A DNA stretch of 64,000 bases, from positions 1,001,217 to 1,065,216 of the forward strand of contig NC_071330.1 in NCBI RefSeq assembly GCF_010183535.1, written 5' to 3'. The stretch is from Caenorhabditis remanei. Taxonomy: Eukaryota; Nematoda; Chromadorea; Rhabditida; Rhabditidae. Below, piece by piece: positions 11,561 through 23,568 of this stretch. A program made the translations under genes and the position numbers. Under the pieces are notes generated by a model. That model saw nothing but the letters and a program-made list of their open reading frames with translations. It had not been told where the DNA came from and did no database searches. Every line of letters starts with the position of its first letter. Positions within the stretch are counted from its first letter, which is position 1.

Positions 11561-12123
11561 ATGACCCTTTTTTCCCAATTTTTTTTCGAAATTTTTTCAA
11601 TTTTTCATCGGAAATGTGACCATTTTTGACTATTTTTCAGAATTTCTTCTAATTCTGACTGACCAGTCGGTTTACGTCGCCTAACGGCGACTCAACCTCC
11701 TTCCCTACACCACCCTTTCCAGTTTTACAGCGCCTGCGGCGCTTCTTCGCTGAGCAGTCCGTTCCGACAAAGCACAATTGTAAAACCTCTCATTTTTAGA
11801 CCACAATTCTACAAAATTTCCCAACTACTTTTTTTTTATCCAGATGGAATATAGAATTTAGAATGAACGGATTTTGAATTTACCAATCTGAGCTTTCTTC
11901 GTATGTTATCCTTGTTTCAAAATAATCTTACAGAAGAACTGGAACTTGATCACTTTTCTTTTTGCCACCTCAAACAGCGAGTGATCATTCCGATATCAAT
12001 TTTTAATTTTTTGACTGATCGGTGCCGATGCCTCCTCCCTCCCCACAGTAACAAAATTAAAACAATTAGTTATAACAAACCCATACGTTCGCTGAAAACG
12101 ATCAGGAGAGATCTAATGGCAAA

Positions 12124-12845
12124 CTCGAATCTTACTAGGGAAGGATCCAGAGTCGAGATGGAGTTACGGGTCGAGACCTATATGGTTGGAAAGCTTGAGC
12201 TCTGAAACTTCCGAAACTGTTTTCAAATTTTGCTGAACGCCTCTAGGAATGGAGAAAAATGAGCTCAAAGTTCAAGCTCTGACCTCCATTCTTAACCATA
12301 CAAATCGTTCGAATAGGGGGTCTCTCTGTTTATCTCACTTGGCCATCATAAACCCCCATCTGTGTCCAAATAGTTGAATATGCCTGAATGTTTTATAATT
12401 TTTTAATTTAATAAAGTCAATTTTTCCATAGATTCTTCTGTTAAAAAATCATTAAAACCCATAAAAATAAATAAAATCCATTTCCAGAAAAACAGAAAAT
12501 CCAAAAAGAAAAAAAGAAAAAAAACGAATAGCGTCCAGAGGAACCGAACCAAGACCTCTAGCACCACAACCCAACCTCTTACCCACTCGACCAACCAACC
12601 GTTGGGAAACGTGGATTATCTGGGGAGTGAAGAAAGTAGCTCTCCCTTACCCCCTATTCGAACGATTTGTATGGTTAAGAATGGAGGTCAGAGCTTGAAC
12701 TTTGAGCTCATTTTTCTCCATTCCTAGAGGCGTTCAGCAAAATTTGAAAACAGTTTCGGAAGTTTCAGAGCTCAAGCTTTCCAACCATATAGGTCTCGAC
12801 CCGTAACTCCATCTCGACTCTGGATCCTTCCCTAGTTAGGATACG
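12124..12845. repeat. Palindrome with 200-bp arms and a tRNA-like loop
   Basis: Arms 12124-12322 and 12650-12845 are almost perfect reverse complements (for example ACTAGGGAAGGATCCAGAG against CTCTGGATCCTTCCCTAGT). The roughly 330-bp centre contains, on the minus strand at about 12530-12600, a tRNA-like stretch with an A-box-like TGGTCGAGTGGGTAAGAGG and a B-box-like GGTTCGGTTCC. It is not a convincing functional tRNA. Confidence 0.8.
12530..12600 (-). pseudogene. tRNA-like sequence (Pol III A/B-box-like)
   Basis: Read on the minus strand: GGTTGGTCGAGTGGGTAAGA, then GCTAGAGGTCTTGGTTCGG. Spacing and the TTCG core resemble a class II tRNA, but I cannot pair an acceptor stem. It sits in the loop of a palindromic element, so it is probably tRNA-derived mobile sequence. 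Confidence 0.4.
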
Positions 12846-13544
12846 TAACAGAGGAACAAAGTTTTCTCCAGTTCCTCTCTCTTATACTTCTTTATCACAA
12901 CTTCTTTTTTCGATCCTGAAGGAGTATGGATTTTATAATGAGCGGCTTTATACTTTACGTTTACCGGAACTACCTTCACTGAAACTATTTCACAATACTC
13001 CTACAGATGAACTGGAACTTGATAACTCTTCCTTCCACCGCCTTCTTTCCCAACGGGTAGCAGGTATGGCGGGGGAAAAAGTGGTCATCCCTCACTAAAA
13101 AGGGAGTGGTCATTCAGATCTAAAATTTTAATTTTTGACTTATCGGTGGCGACGCCGTTTCCCTCCTCTGAATATGGCAGACAAATACCCTGTTTTAATA
13201 AACTCTCATCCTAGAATTCATTACTTTTTTGAAGGTTGCCGAGCTTTGACAAAGTCCATTATTCACAAATCACCGTCACTTCTAGAGTAGTGTTCTTCCA
13301 TTTATTTGCCTCTTCGTAAGTATATTGCACCCAAAGTACTGCTTTTCAAAGTTATTTACTGATCGGCGGCGATGCCGCCCCCGCGAAGCTGCGGAAGAAA
13401 TTCCTATTGTTAACTGCTATCAGTGTGAATAGTGCCAAAAAACGGTACCTATTTAACCCTTTTGATCTCGACTGTAACGAAGTTATTTACAACTTTCATA
13501 TACTGGCTGTCTATGTTCTTATCAAAATAAAAAACCAAAAAACT

Positions 13545-13640
13545 TTTCCGACCTGGCGGGAACGAACTCATCACCCCAGGCGTGAGAGTCATCTGCGTAG
13601 ACCGCTACACCAAATACGCGCGGCCGGGGCGCTCTCGAGA
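13545..13640 (-). pseudogene. tRNA-like sequence
   Basis: The minus strand reads GTGTAGCGGTCTACGCAGA ... GAGTTCGTTCCCGCCAGG, a tRNA-like A box and B box (GAGTTCGTTCC). No good cloverleaf acceptor pairing was found by eye. tRNA-derived remnant or chance. Confidence 0.3.
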
Positions 13641-14434
13641 GTGCAGTCAAGAAACACCGAGTCAGTAGTATCAGGTTGATAATTTGAGCCTTCTACCACC
13701 CTGTCGGGACACACCTTTTCTCATTTTCTCAACGCCATTTACCGTTAAAATCGGTATCGTCTCCAGAAGACGTCAAATTTGACATTTTTGAAAAAAGAAA
13801 AGTTCGGGCATTATCAGGGACAAATTTCCAAGCGACCTGTCTAAGTTTCATTACAAACGGTTCAGTACAGAGGGTGCTAGAGTCGGCGACATACGGACTT
13901 ACAAACAGATCTGTTGAATATTATTAGTAAAGATAGTCGAAAATTTGACTTTTTCGCGAAAAAATTCAAAAAATTTTGAAAAATTTGAAAAAATTTGAAA
14001 ATTTGACTTTCGCGCCAGTGACAACTATGTCGAGATCTAAAGCCGGCCCATGTCGGCCCGTTTCGGCCCGATTTGCAGGTATGGTTTTTAATCACTATTG
14101 TATTTCAAAAACCGGGTTGTAGAGTTATACTTTGGCAGCAGGAACAACAAAAACAGTTTCCGCTATGTTGGACTGAAATTCTCTCTAAATTTGCCCTAGT
14201 GGTAGTCCGTACAAAAAGTGGTCATCTACAAAACCAAAAACCATGGTTTTATCTGGCCAATAATTGAGATTGTGCGACAGTCATTGAGAACGTGTTCATT
14301 TTCAACTGAAAACTGTCTGTATCGCAATCCTCATGGCCGGTATTGTAACTGACAATCTAAATTTTGAACTTTTGCCCTTCTCATTCACATTCCCCCTCTT
14401 CTCCATTTCATCTCCTACTACTTCATCCTACTAT

Positions 14435-14582
14435 TAGCACGGCACACTTCTTACAACCGCGCTCTACCGCGCTCTACCGAAATCGATAAAAATTGTGTGC
14501 GAAATTGAGAGACTCAGAGAGAAAGAGACATTTTTCTAGGGCATTTCGGTGGAGCACAGTTGTAAGAACCGTGCGGAGCTAG
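14435..14582. repeat. TAGCACGGCACACTTCTTAC MITE, copy 1
   Basis: Inverted ends TAGCACGGCACACTTCTTAC / GTAAGAACCGTGCGGAGCTA flank a core with GTGTGCGAAATTGAGAGACT and AGAAAGAGACATTTTTC. Copies 2 and 3 are at 42486-42622 and 49704-49834, the last in opposite orientation. Confidence 0.85.
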
Positions 14583-14848
14583 TACCAACCAAACATCGCC
14601 CTCCTCCTTCTCCTCCCAAAAAGTGACCCCTCCCGTCATTCTCTCCCTTCTTTGCCTCCTCCCCGGTCGCCTAGTGACGCTCCCCTGGCAACATCCGACT
14701 CCACGTATGGGTCCCTTTCTCTCTCTCCGTACGCTTTACTACACTCTTCACTTCGTAAATTTTTAAAATTTATTTTTCGCTTTTTCGAAACCAACTTTTT
14801 CGTCTTTTACGTTCATTTTTGTTTACGAAAAATACATAGGTTTCATGG

Positions 14849-15277
14849 CTGGCGCGTCGGAGGAGCGTTTTTGAAAGGTGATCAACATTAACCAGTTGTT
14901 CCTAAGGTCTTATTTAAAGACTGGCGCACCTGTGACGCGTTTTTTTAATGAAAATCAGTTTTCTATCAGAAAGTTAGTAGGTATTCAGATATAGTATTCA
15001 CACAATCTTAAATGTCAAGTCTGGCGAGTTTTTCCGAAAAATTAATTGTGTGAGAAAGGCAGTTGCGCATTTCCAAAAAATTGAAGCTGGCGCACCTGAA
15101 GCGCTTTTTTCGGAGCTCAACTGTGAACTAACAAGCTTCTTATGAATGTTACTAAACAATTCATTAGGGCCGCCTGGCGCGTGTGAGACGCGTTTTCCAA
15201 AAATTCGTTTTTTTCTGGAAAGTAACTTTCTGATTAACTTTCGAAAACATTAGCTGGCGCGCCTGAGGCGCGTTTCG
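14849..15277 (+). repeat. Six irregular CTGGCGC-n-GACGCGTTTT units just upstream of klp-6
   Basis: Units start near 14849, 14921, 15021, 15087, 15173 and 15253, spaced 66-100 bp. The consensus is about CTGGCGCnCCTnnGACGCGTTTTT; the intervening sequence is not conserved. The last unit ends 33 bp before the klp-6 ATG, so the array overlaps its likely promoter. A denser array of the same motif is at 46061-47210. Confidence 0.75.
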
Positions 15278-15309
15278 TCATGCAAGCTCGATTCAATTTT
15301 TCAGCTACC

Positions 15310-18300
15310 ATGGGAAAGGGCGACTCGATCATCGTGGCTGTCCGCGTTCGGCCGTTTAATGACCGTGAAAAGACGAGAAACTGCAAGTTGGTCATTGAAA
15401 TGCCAAATGAAGAAACTACAGTAATCCGGGACCCGAAAACGAATGAGGAGAAACGATTCAACTATGATCACTCATATTGGTCACATGACGGTTTCTCGGA
15501 GAAGAAGAACGGATATTTCGAGCCGACAGATGCACATTATGCGGATCAGGTAAGTTCGGTGGAGCGTACTTGAAGGGTTACTAAACTTTTTTATGGTTTC
15601 AGAAACGAGTCTTCGAGGATCTTGGAAGAGGAGTGCTGGCAAATGCGTGGGCTGGATACAATTGCTCATTATTTGCGTATGGACAAACAGGGAGTGGGAA
15701 AAGTTACTCGATTGTTGGCTTTAAGAATAATAAGGGTGAGTTTAGTAAGTAAACGCGCTCCACTGACAATTTTTCTTACATAGGTATCGTTCCAATTGTC
15801 TGCGAGGAGCTATTCAAACAAATCGCTGATAACAAAAAGAAAAATATGCAATTCGAAGTTTTCGTGTCAATGATGGAGATTTATTGTGAAAAAGTCAGAG
15901 ACTTGCTGAGCTCCACACCTCCCCCAAAAGGGGGACTGAAAGTCAGAGAGCACCCGAAAAATGGGTTCTACGTGGAGAACTTGACTACGGTACCGGTGAA
16001 TAGTTTTAAGGAGATTGAGGCGAAGATTGAGGAGGGAACGAAGATGAGAACGATTGCGGCGACGCAGATGAATGCGACTAGTAGCAGGTGGATAGGCTTT
16101 TAGGCTTAAATAATGGAAAATTGGTTTTAGAGCTCACACTATTGTGAAGATCACATTCAACCAGAAGTCTAGTAAGCAGGCTGGAGGGACATCGATGAAG
16201 AAGAGTGAGATCAATTTGGTAGATTTGGCGGGAAGGTCAGTTGGGTGTGGATACACAGTACCGCTCAAAAGTATATTAAGTTTTGGTTTTTTTCAGTTGA
16301 AAAGGTCGAACTTTGAGACTGTGTCATGGTAATACTGGTTGAACCATCAAGTAGATTTTTAATCGATCATACAAATCAAAAGTAGAGCATCATTTTTGTA
16401 GTTGACAGCTTTTTTGTACGAACACTCCCTAGAGAGTTATGATCATTTTAAGGGGACAGCTCAAAAATTGCACAATTTTGCACAGAAATGGGTCGATTTG
16501 AGGGAGATATTACTTTGACGGTACGTAACTCTCTAGGGAGTATCCGTACAAAAAAGTTATCAACTACAAAAATGAAGTTCTATTTTTGATCTGTAGGATC
16601 CATTAAAAATCTACTTGATGATACAATCAGTATTACCATGACACAGTCTCAAAGTTAGGCAATTTCAACTGAAAAAGGCAAAACTTAATATACTTTTGAG
16701 CGGTACAGTGTGACATTTAAAAAATTTTGTGATTTTTGGAGAATTTCACAAGGAATCTAATGCAAGTTGAACCTTTTCAAATTATGAGATACATTTGTTT
16801 GCATCTATTAAATAAATAATAAGTATGAAAGTTTCGAATGCTTTTATTAAAAAAATTTTGTCATGTCCTTGACGATGCATCGCGTTTTAAAAAAGAGTAG
16901 AATAACACAAGACAATAATACGCAAAATTTGGCACCGGAAAGCTGAGACCGCTTTAAACCAAGAATTTTTAAAACTAAAACATTTGAAAACCAAAACGTT
17001 TTAAAACCCGGCAGATATCGACAAAGTAGCTTCTCCCTCGTCCCATTTTAGTGCAAAATAGAGTGATTTTTGAGCTGTCCCTTTAAAATGACCGTAACTT
17101 TCTAGGAAGTGTCCGAGCAAAAAAGTTGTCAACTACAAAAATGGAGCTGTATCTTTTTTCTGTGTAATTTATAGATAATTTACTTGATGGAACAATCAGT
17201 GAAACCATGACACCCATACTTGTCAACCGGGCCGAAACGGGCCGACACGGGCCGGCGCGTAACTTGCTTCAAACTTAATGTTATGAGCTGAAAAATATAC
17301 CAAAATGTAGATCTCGACGAGTTCTATGTCCGTGACCTACTACGGGCCGGATGGCTATTCGTTAATGTGCCGCGGGACGGGAAAAAGTCTCAAAAATCGC
17401 GAAAATGACCAAAAAAAGCCATTCTAGCCCGGCCCGCGGCACATTAACGAATAGCCATCCGGCCCGTAGTAGGTCACAGACATAGATCTCGTCGAGATAC
17501 AAGTATGACAAGTATGACAGTCATTGACACCCTCTCAAAGTTGGTCATTTTCCACTGAAAAAAAGCCAAATTGTACATCTTACTGCACGGTACTGTAAAG
17601 AACCGCTTCTTAGTAATGACTTCAAATTTCAAAACAAGCGGTTCTAATTCAGTACAAATTCCCTGTCCTTTACCCCATCCCCTCCCCTAAACTCTATTCC
17701 AGCGAACGCCAATCCGCAGCTGGCACCGAGGGAGACCGTCTTAAAGAGGGAATTGTCATCAACCAATCTCTAACAACACTCGGAAGAGTCATAAAAGCTC
17801 TTCATGACTCTCAAAAGTCGGGCGGCAAGAAAATGCAGATTCCATACCGGGATTCAGTGTTGACGTGTCTGTTGAAGAATGCCCTCGGTGGGAATAGTAA
17901 GACTATTATGGTAAATGCACGCTATATAAGACGTCTGCAAAATTTCGAAGTGATTTAGATCGCTGCGATTTCCCCCGCTGATATCAACTACGAGGAGACG
18001 TTATCCACACTGAGGTAATGAAATAGTGCCCCGCCCACTTTGCAATAATGCCGCACACTTCTAGATTCGCCGACCGTGCCAAATCCATTAAAACCAACGC
18101 AGTCGTCAACGAGAACCAAACAGAACGTGCCCTTCGTGAACTCCGCGAGGAGAATCTCCGACTGCAGAGTCAAATTCAAGGGGGCGGAGTCTCCGGTGAC
18201 GCTAGCAACGAGGAAATCGAGAAACTTCGACGTCAACTGGCTGAGAATCAGAAGGAAATGGAGGAAATGGAGAAGAGTTGGCAGCAGAAGATAGCTGAAG

Positions 18301-21300
18301 AAGCGTCGAAACACGCAGGTGGAGCGAGTGAGAAGGCGGAGATGGAGGCGAAGAAACGGAAGATGTGTCATTTGTGGAATCTCAATGAGGACCCCGCGTT
18401 GACTAATGTTATTGTGCATTTCATACCAGTTGGAGAGACGGTGGTGGGCAATAAGCCGACGAGTTCGGGAAATTTCATACAGATGAGTGGACTGTCGATA
18501 TTGGCGCAGCATGTGGTGTTGAGGAATGAAGGGAATAATCAGATCACGTTGAGTCCGTGCTCGGAGGTTGGTTTGGGGGGGGGGACAGAGTATAAACGGG
18601 ACAGTCAGAGTTTTTTTTCGAAAATCGCTGAGATAATTGAATAAAAGATATCCAGTAAGGCAAACAAAAATTTGCTTCCGGACCTAAATTCTTTGTTTCT
18701 AATGTTAGGCTCCGACCCCAAAAAATGAAAATTTTCCCGCGGCACATTCTAAAAACTGCCTTTACAGGCTTCTGTACTCCTAACATGTGTGTTCAATACA
18801 TTTCCAGTCGGTTTTGGGAGTGGGGTTTGAAATTCTAATCAAAAGTTGAAATCTGGAAGCACTGAACACGGCGTCCGGTTCATCGAATCTAGGCGGATCG
18901 CACTCGCCACAATCGAAAATTGTCACGATGTCAACTCCTACCGTAACCCTAATAATTGTATCTATCAGTAGAGCGCACTAGCTCAACAGCTCTGAAATCC
19001 TTTCTAAACCGCTTTTCAGAATCGAGACATTGCAAAACCGGAATTTTTGAAAATTAGCCGGTAACCAACCGGGCCTTTTTTTTGAATCAGTGCGAATCTA
19101 GTCAATACTTTTCTTTTTTTTCTTAAAGGGCGAGTTAATTGAATCATCCAATTTTTCGTTAGGTTTATAATCATAAGCTGAAAATCGATCTTTTCAACTT
19201 TTAACTTCCACCCATTCCTCTCCAGGACCTCGACATCTTCATCAACGGAAAACCGGTTCACGGAGAGGTGCAACTCCAGCAGAATGATCGTGTCTTCTTC
19301 GGTGGTAATCACTTGTATGTGTTCAACAATCCCACCAAAAAGGGTATCAAGACTGATATCACTTATGACACGGCTCAAGCGGAGATCGCTCAAAATCATG
19401 CAGCAGCTCTTGGGAATAGAGGAATCGGTGGCGGATCCAAAAGTGAGTAGTGTCATTCTGTGGGTCTGTGTGTCCGCATGTCTTCAAATGGATCTAAACA
19501 TTTGATGATTAAAATATATTTCAGGAGACCTTATTCTTGAAGAAGAACTCATGTCAACATTGCCTCTGGTACAACGGGCAAACGCCATGGCTACCGAGTT
19601 GGGGTAAGATTTTTAAGGCCTGGAAAACTCCGGGGTGGCCTAGAAATCCAAAAATCGATGTTTCATTCAATACGCTTAAATTTGAAGGTTTTTTTTTCCA
19701 ACAAATTGCGTTTTTTTTTAAAATTTCTTTGGTTTTTAGAAAATCAAGGATGTTTTAAAACCAAAATGTTTCAAAACAAGGAAATTTTGAAACCGAGATG
19801 TTTTTTGCACTTAATGAGTTATTTCTTTAATCATTTTAGAACGTCAAATGACAAAAAGTGTCAGTTTCAAAACGGCAAGTTGCGAGATGTCCCGGTTCCG
19901 AAACATCTGGTTTCAATACGTCCGTTTTTGAAATGTCTCTTTTGAAAAATGTGAAAATAAGATTTTTCTTTATTTTTTCCTGTTTCGGTTGCTAGAATGT
20001 CTGGTTTGAAACGTTCTGATGGCATAGCCTAGAACCAATATTCGGTATTCTAGGCCACTTAATAATTTTCGGTCCCCAAAATCCCTTTTCCTGACTTTTA
20101 ACCACCCCCACCTTTTATTACTTTCTATAAACTTTTTCTGTTTGCAGGCGAAATGTGAAATTCGAAATCGTTTTGGTGTCACCCGAGATGCGCGGTCTGA
20201 CTAGTGGACTAACAGAGGTATGACATCACTTTTTCTAGTGGGAACTACGAAAATGATTTGAAAAACGACTCAGGAGACACAAAATATGAGTTGTAGGTGT
20301 AGATCAAACAAGTTGTTTAAAAGTCGAATTCTCAACAGGGCGTACTTGAGAGTTTTACAGATCTGGATAAAAGTGCACAACATATCGGAGGACACATATT
20401 TCCTTTGGGAGAAGTCTCGGTTTATGAACAGATACTATGGAATGCAGGAGATGTATGAGGCTAAACAGGATGGAAGTGAGGAATGGAACATGCCGAAGGA
20501 GAGGGATCCGTTCTATGAGTCACCTGACTCCCCGGTTTTTATTGCGTCGTCGGTGGTGTTCCTGCAGAGTTTGGCCTATTTGATTGATGTCGAGGAGCAG
20601 TTTCCTATTGTGGATTTGTCGGGTAAGGATCAAGGCTGTGCGGCAACAAGTTGCTGGTTGCCGAAAGTTGCCGAAATTGCAAAAGTTTTAGTTGCCGAGT
20701 TGCCGTTGCCAAACTCGGCAACTTATGTTTCGGCAACAATTTGAGGCTGCCGACTTTCGGCAACTCGGCTACAATTTTGATTTCTTAGTTTATGATAAAT
20801 TTTCGTAATTTTAGAAAAAAAGCAGTTAAAAGGCTATTTCTGGCCAAAACCCGCAGAAAAAACTCGCTATGCGCCTTTAACATACGGTAATCGACTTTTG
20901 GCGATAACTTCAAAAAAATCTTTTTTTTGAGGAAAAACATTAAATTCGTGGAAATTAGCTGATTTCAGGGATTTTCCGTGTTTTCATGAATTCTCTTTTT
21001 AATTTCTTGTCATATTTGTTGATTTTTGTTGTTTTTGAGTAAACATAGTTTTTTATGAGACTCTTGTAAAAAATAATGTGTTGCCGTAAATTGCCGAAAG
21101 TTGCCGAATTAAAATTTCGGCAAGTTGCAGAGTTGCCCGGTTGCCAAAAAAAAGGTGTCATGGCATCACTGGTTGTCACATAAAATGAAATTTTTGATGG
21201 ATCACAAAGATCAAATGTTAAGCTTCATTTTTGTAGTTAACAACTTTTTTGTACGGACACTCGCTAGAGAGTCATGGTCACTTTACGACGACAGCTCAAA

Positions 21301-23496
21301 AATCGCTCTATTTTGCTCGTTAAGGAGTAATTACTTTGTCGATACGTAACTTGCTATGGAGTGTTCATACAATAAAGTTGTCAACTACAAAAACGAAGCT
21401 TTATTTTTGATCTGTATGATCCATAAAAATTTTACTTAGTGGGCAACCAGTGATACCCTGACACCCTCTCAAAGGTGGAAATTTTCAACTGAAAACCAAG
21501 CTGTTAGAATTGAGGTCATTGGCATTTTAGTGCATTTGAGTTTTGTGACAGCATCACTAAAGTCCGAGAAAAAAAAGCTTACAAACGTATTACCATTTTT
21601 TTAATGTTAAATATTTTTGATCTGAAACCTGATCTCCTCATTGGAGAGTTTTTTTACGGCCCTAAGTAGTTTACAAAAATTGACAATGAAAAATGAAAAA
21701 AAAACCAGACTATTCCAATCCCAAAAAACTGTCATTTTGCGTTGTTTCATATCAGTAGTTTCGAAATGTCCTAGTTTTGAATTATCGGGATAATCAGACT
21801 TCAACTTATTGCTAAATAATATTTTTGTTGCATGGTGTTATAATTGGATTCATAATTATAAGGTTCGAAATTTTCCAATATGCGAGTATCAGGATTGAAA
21901 AATACACAATACATCATATAGATTATTTCCAGGTCAAGAGATCGGGCTCCTCACTGTCGGACTCTCTCCTTGCTCCACGACTGGCAAGGAACTCCGTGGT
22001 GAATACGTGGAGAACCCCAGTCAACTAGTCGGGAAGAACATTGCATTCAAAGTGAAAGTCATCTCTGCAGTAGGCCTCCCCCGTCGAATCCTGAAATCCA
22101 ATTGCAAATATCGATTCTTCGGATCCAAGAAGATGACAACAACGCCCACGGTGTCAGGGAACACACCTTCTTACGGTCATGAAGAGACATTTCAATTCAA
22201 GCCGGTAACTAAGGAAGTTGCGGACTACTTGGCGAACTCTAATTTGTATATAACATTCTGGGGGACACAGAGGCCACGTGGAGCTAATAGTCGAAAGAAT
22301 AGTGTGTCGACGATAGGAAGTGGAGGGGCAAGGGAAGGGCCGAATAAAGCGGTGAGTTGATTTTTGGATACATAGCTTCGAGAACAGGGTCAGAATATCC
22401 TGACGACTTCATCTTCAGAGTCATTTTTGAAAGATTGGAGGATTCAGGCCGTTCTAACAATTTTTAGGGTTGTTTCTTAAGAAAAATCTGAACGGCTCTA
22501 TTCCAGTTTAGATGTCCTTTGAAAACTTGAACGTCCCTTAAAACACTTAGACGCCCATTAAAACATTTAAACGTTCTTTGGGGTCTCAAACATGCTCAAA
22601 AATCTTTTGACGTCCCTCGAAATTCCAAAATTTAGTTTTAAATAATTAGACGTCCCAAAAAACCTTTAGACGTACCAAAAAACATTGAAACGTCCCGTCA
22701 ACACTAAAAATCACTGAAAGTGTTCAAAGGACGTCTAAAAATTTCATAAGTGCTTTTGGGGCGGTCCTGTTTTTAAAGGGCATCTAAACTGGAATAGAGC
22801 CATCTGAGCAGTTTGACTGGCGGGAAAATCGGAAAACAGATTCAGAATCCTTAACGTTTTATCTTCCCAGTAACATATATTTATATTACATCAACTCTGT
22901 ATGAGCAGATTTTAATTCCTGTTTTTCGCTAACCTGGATTTCATCTCGAAACTCAAATTTCCTGACATCCTGAGCTGCATTCCGTCTAGAGGATATCAGC
23001 TTTAAAAATTGGTTCCCCTACTCGAGTTTATCAGTTTTTACCAAGAAAACGAAATTTCACACAAATGTAACCATTTTTAGGGGCTTTTTACAACAAAAAG
23101 GTCATTATCGACTTCTAAAATGATTTTTATCCCGCCTTCCGCCTTCCACCATTTCAAAACCCGCATTCCCCTCAACGCTGTTCTGGTTGCTTAACAATTT
23201 TGATTTTTCCAGAAACGAGTCGAAAAAATGGTGGCAAACGCAAAGTCCGCCGAAAATCGCAACATATCGGTGAAAGCCCTCGAAACAGTACTCAAAGGTG
23301 TTGATGACAACGAGAATCGGTACGTCAGGGTGATCGAGGGGAGAAGTTAGTGGGGTGTGACGTGTCCACCTGACCACATACAATCTGAGAATCAATAAGA
23401 GAAGTTTCCAGAAAGACACGCAAACAGTCGATGAAGAAGGCCGGTTCTACGACAATCAAAAGTCGGAGTGGATCGAAGAAACCCAAGGCGAAATAA
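15310..23496 (+). CDS. klp-6: Kinesin-3 family motor KLP-6
   Basis: Plus-end microtubule motor of the KIF1/UNC-104 (kinesin-3) group; in C. elegans KLP-6 acts in male ciliated sensory neurons in localising polycystin receptors (family knowledge). Exons: 15310-15549, 15603-15735, 15784-16087, 16131-16235, 17703-17910, 17959-18014, 18065-18566, 19226-19442, 19525-19603, 20148-20217, 20361-20622, 21933-22351, 23213-23319, 23412-23496. All junctions keep frame and total 2787 nt, 928 aa, the length I remember for C. elegans KLP-6. Seen: motor domain about 1-350 with [12 protein letters not shown]-loop GQTGSGKS (about 107-114), switch I NATSSRAHT, switch II DLAGSE split by an intron, and [14 protein letters not shown]; a coiled coil about 365-430; an FHA-like region about 450-550; and a basic Lys-rich tail. 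Start: a TTTTTCAG acceptor ends 6 bp before the ATG, typical of trans-splicing. Upstream ATG 15280 lies before that acceptor. Introns 4, 7, 11 and 12 are swollen by repeats. Confidence 0.95.
16252..16713. repeat. GTTGTCAACTACAAAAATG-family palindrome in klp-6 intron 4
   Basis: Ends ACAGTACCGCTCAAAAGTAT and ATACTTTTGAGCGGTACAGT are inverted repeats. Internal arms carry GTAGTTGACAGCTTTTTTG and AAAAAGTTATCAACTACAAA. Copies of the same architecture occur at least nine more times in the window. Confidence 0.85.
17040..17600. repeat. Palindromic family copy with a second element nested in it (klp-6 intron 4)
   Basis: The outer element carries AAAAAAGTTGTCAACTACAAA near 17130 and CTCAAAGTTGGTCATTTTCC near 17534. 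The inner element at about 17221-17515 is a fold-back copy of the GTGCCGCGGG family (GATGGCTATTCGTTAATGTG and its complement CACATTAACGAATAGCCATC). The outer sequence resumes after it. Confidence 0.75.
19735..20030. repeat. Diffuse TTTCAAAACnnGACGTTTC motif cluster
   Basis: Variants of AAACCAAAATGTTTCAAAAC, AAACCGAGATGTTT and TTTCGAAACATCTGGTTTC recur many times in klp-6 intron 9. The same motif family appears near 16950-17010, 27660-27700 and 33540-33760. The unit is too diverged to define. Confidence 0.5.
20634..21150. repeat. TTGCCGAAAGTTGCCGAA palindromic repeat in klp-6 intron 11
   Basis: The left portion has repeated GTTGCCGAAAGTTGCCGAAA; the right portion ends TTGCCGAAAGTTGCCGAATT. 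Inverted units CGGCAACTTATGTTTCGGCA lie between. It interrupts a short host intron. Confidence 0.75.
21165..21500. repeat. GTTGTCAACTACAAAAATG-family palindrome in klp-6 intron 11
   Basis: Inverted arms: TTTTTGTAGTTAACAACTTT (about 21223-21250) and AAAGTTGTCAACTACAAAAA (about 21373-21395), with GATCACAAAGATCAAA / TTTTGATCTGTATGATCC outer arms. Confidence 0.8.
22494..22803. repeat. Palindrome ending GGCTCTATTCCAGTTTAGATG in klp-6 intron 12
   Basis: GGCTCTATTCCAGTTTAGAT at the left is the reverse complement of ATCTAAACTGGAATAGAGCC at the right. In between, TTAGACGTCCC-type units recur in both orientations. About 310 bp, non-coding. Confidence 0.8.
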
Positions 23497-23562
23497 GGAG
23501 ATTTGCATAAACAAACGTTGTGTCCTTTTTCGCTTCGTAGAGAGGTTTTTCGATAGTGCGCA

Positions 23563-23568
23563 AATAAA
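23563..23568 (+). terminator. Poly(A) signal of klp-6
   Basis: AATAAA in CAAATAAATG, 67 bp after the klp-6 stop, at a normal distance for a Caenorhabditis 3' UTR. Confidence 0.75.

Larger units (their letters stand above)
9718..15309. other. Gene-free, repeat-filled stretch between php-3 and klp-6
   Basis: No exon with family support was found. Contents, left to right: php-3 3' UTR; cagacagac simple repeat (about 10200-10390); a fold-back element with another nested inside (10828-11560); an unidentified low-copy repeat with related sequence at about 11770-12050 and 12880-13165 (both contain an ACTGGAACTTGAT block and a TTGACTnATCGGTG block); a palindrome with a tRNA-like loop (12124-12845); another tRNA-like patch at about 13545-13640; a MITE at 14435-14582; and a periodic GC-rich motif array just before klp-6. 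Confidence 0.6.
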
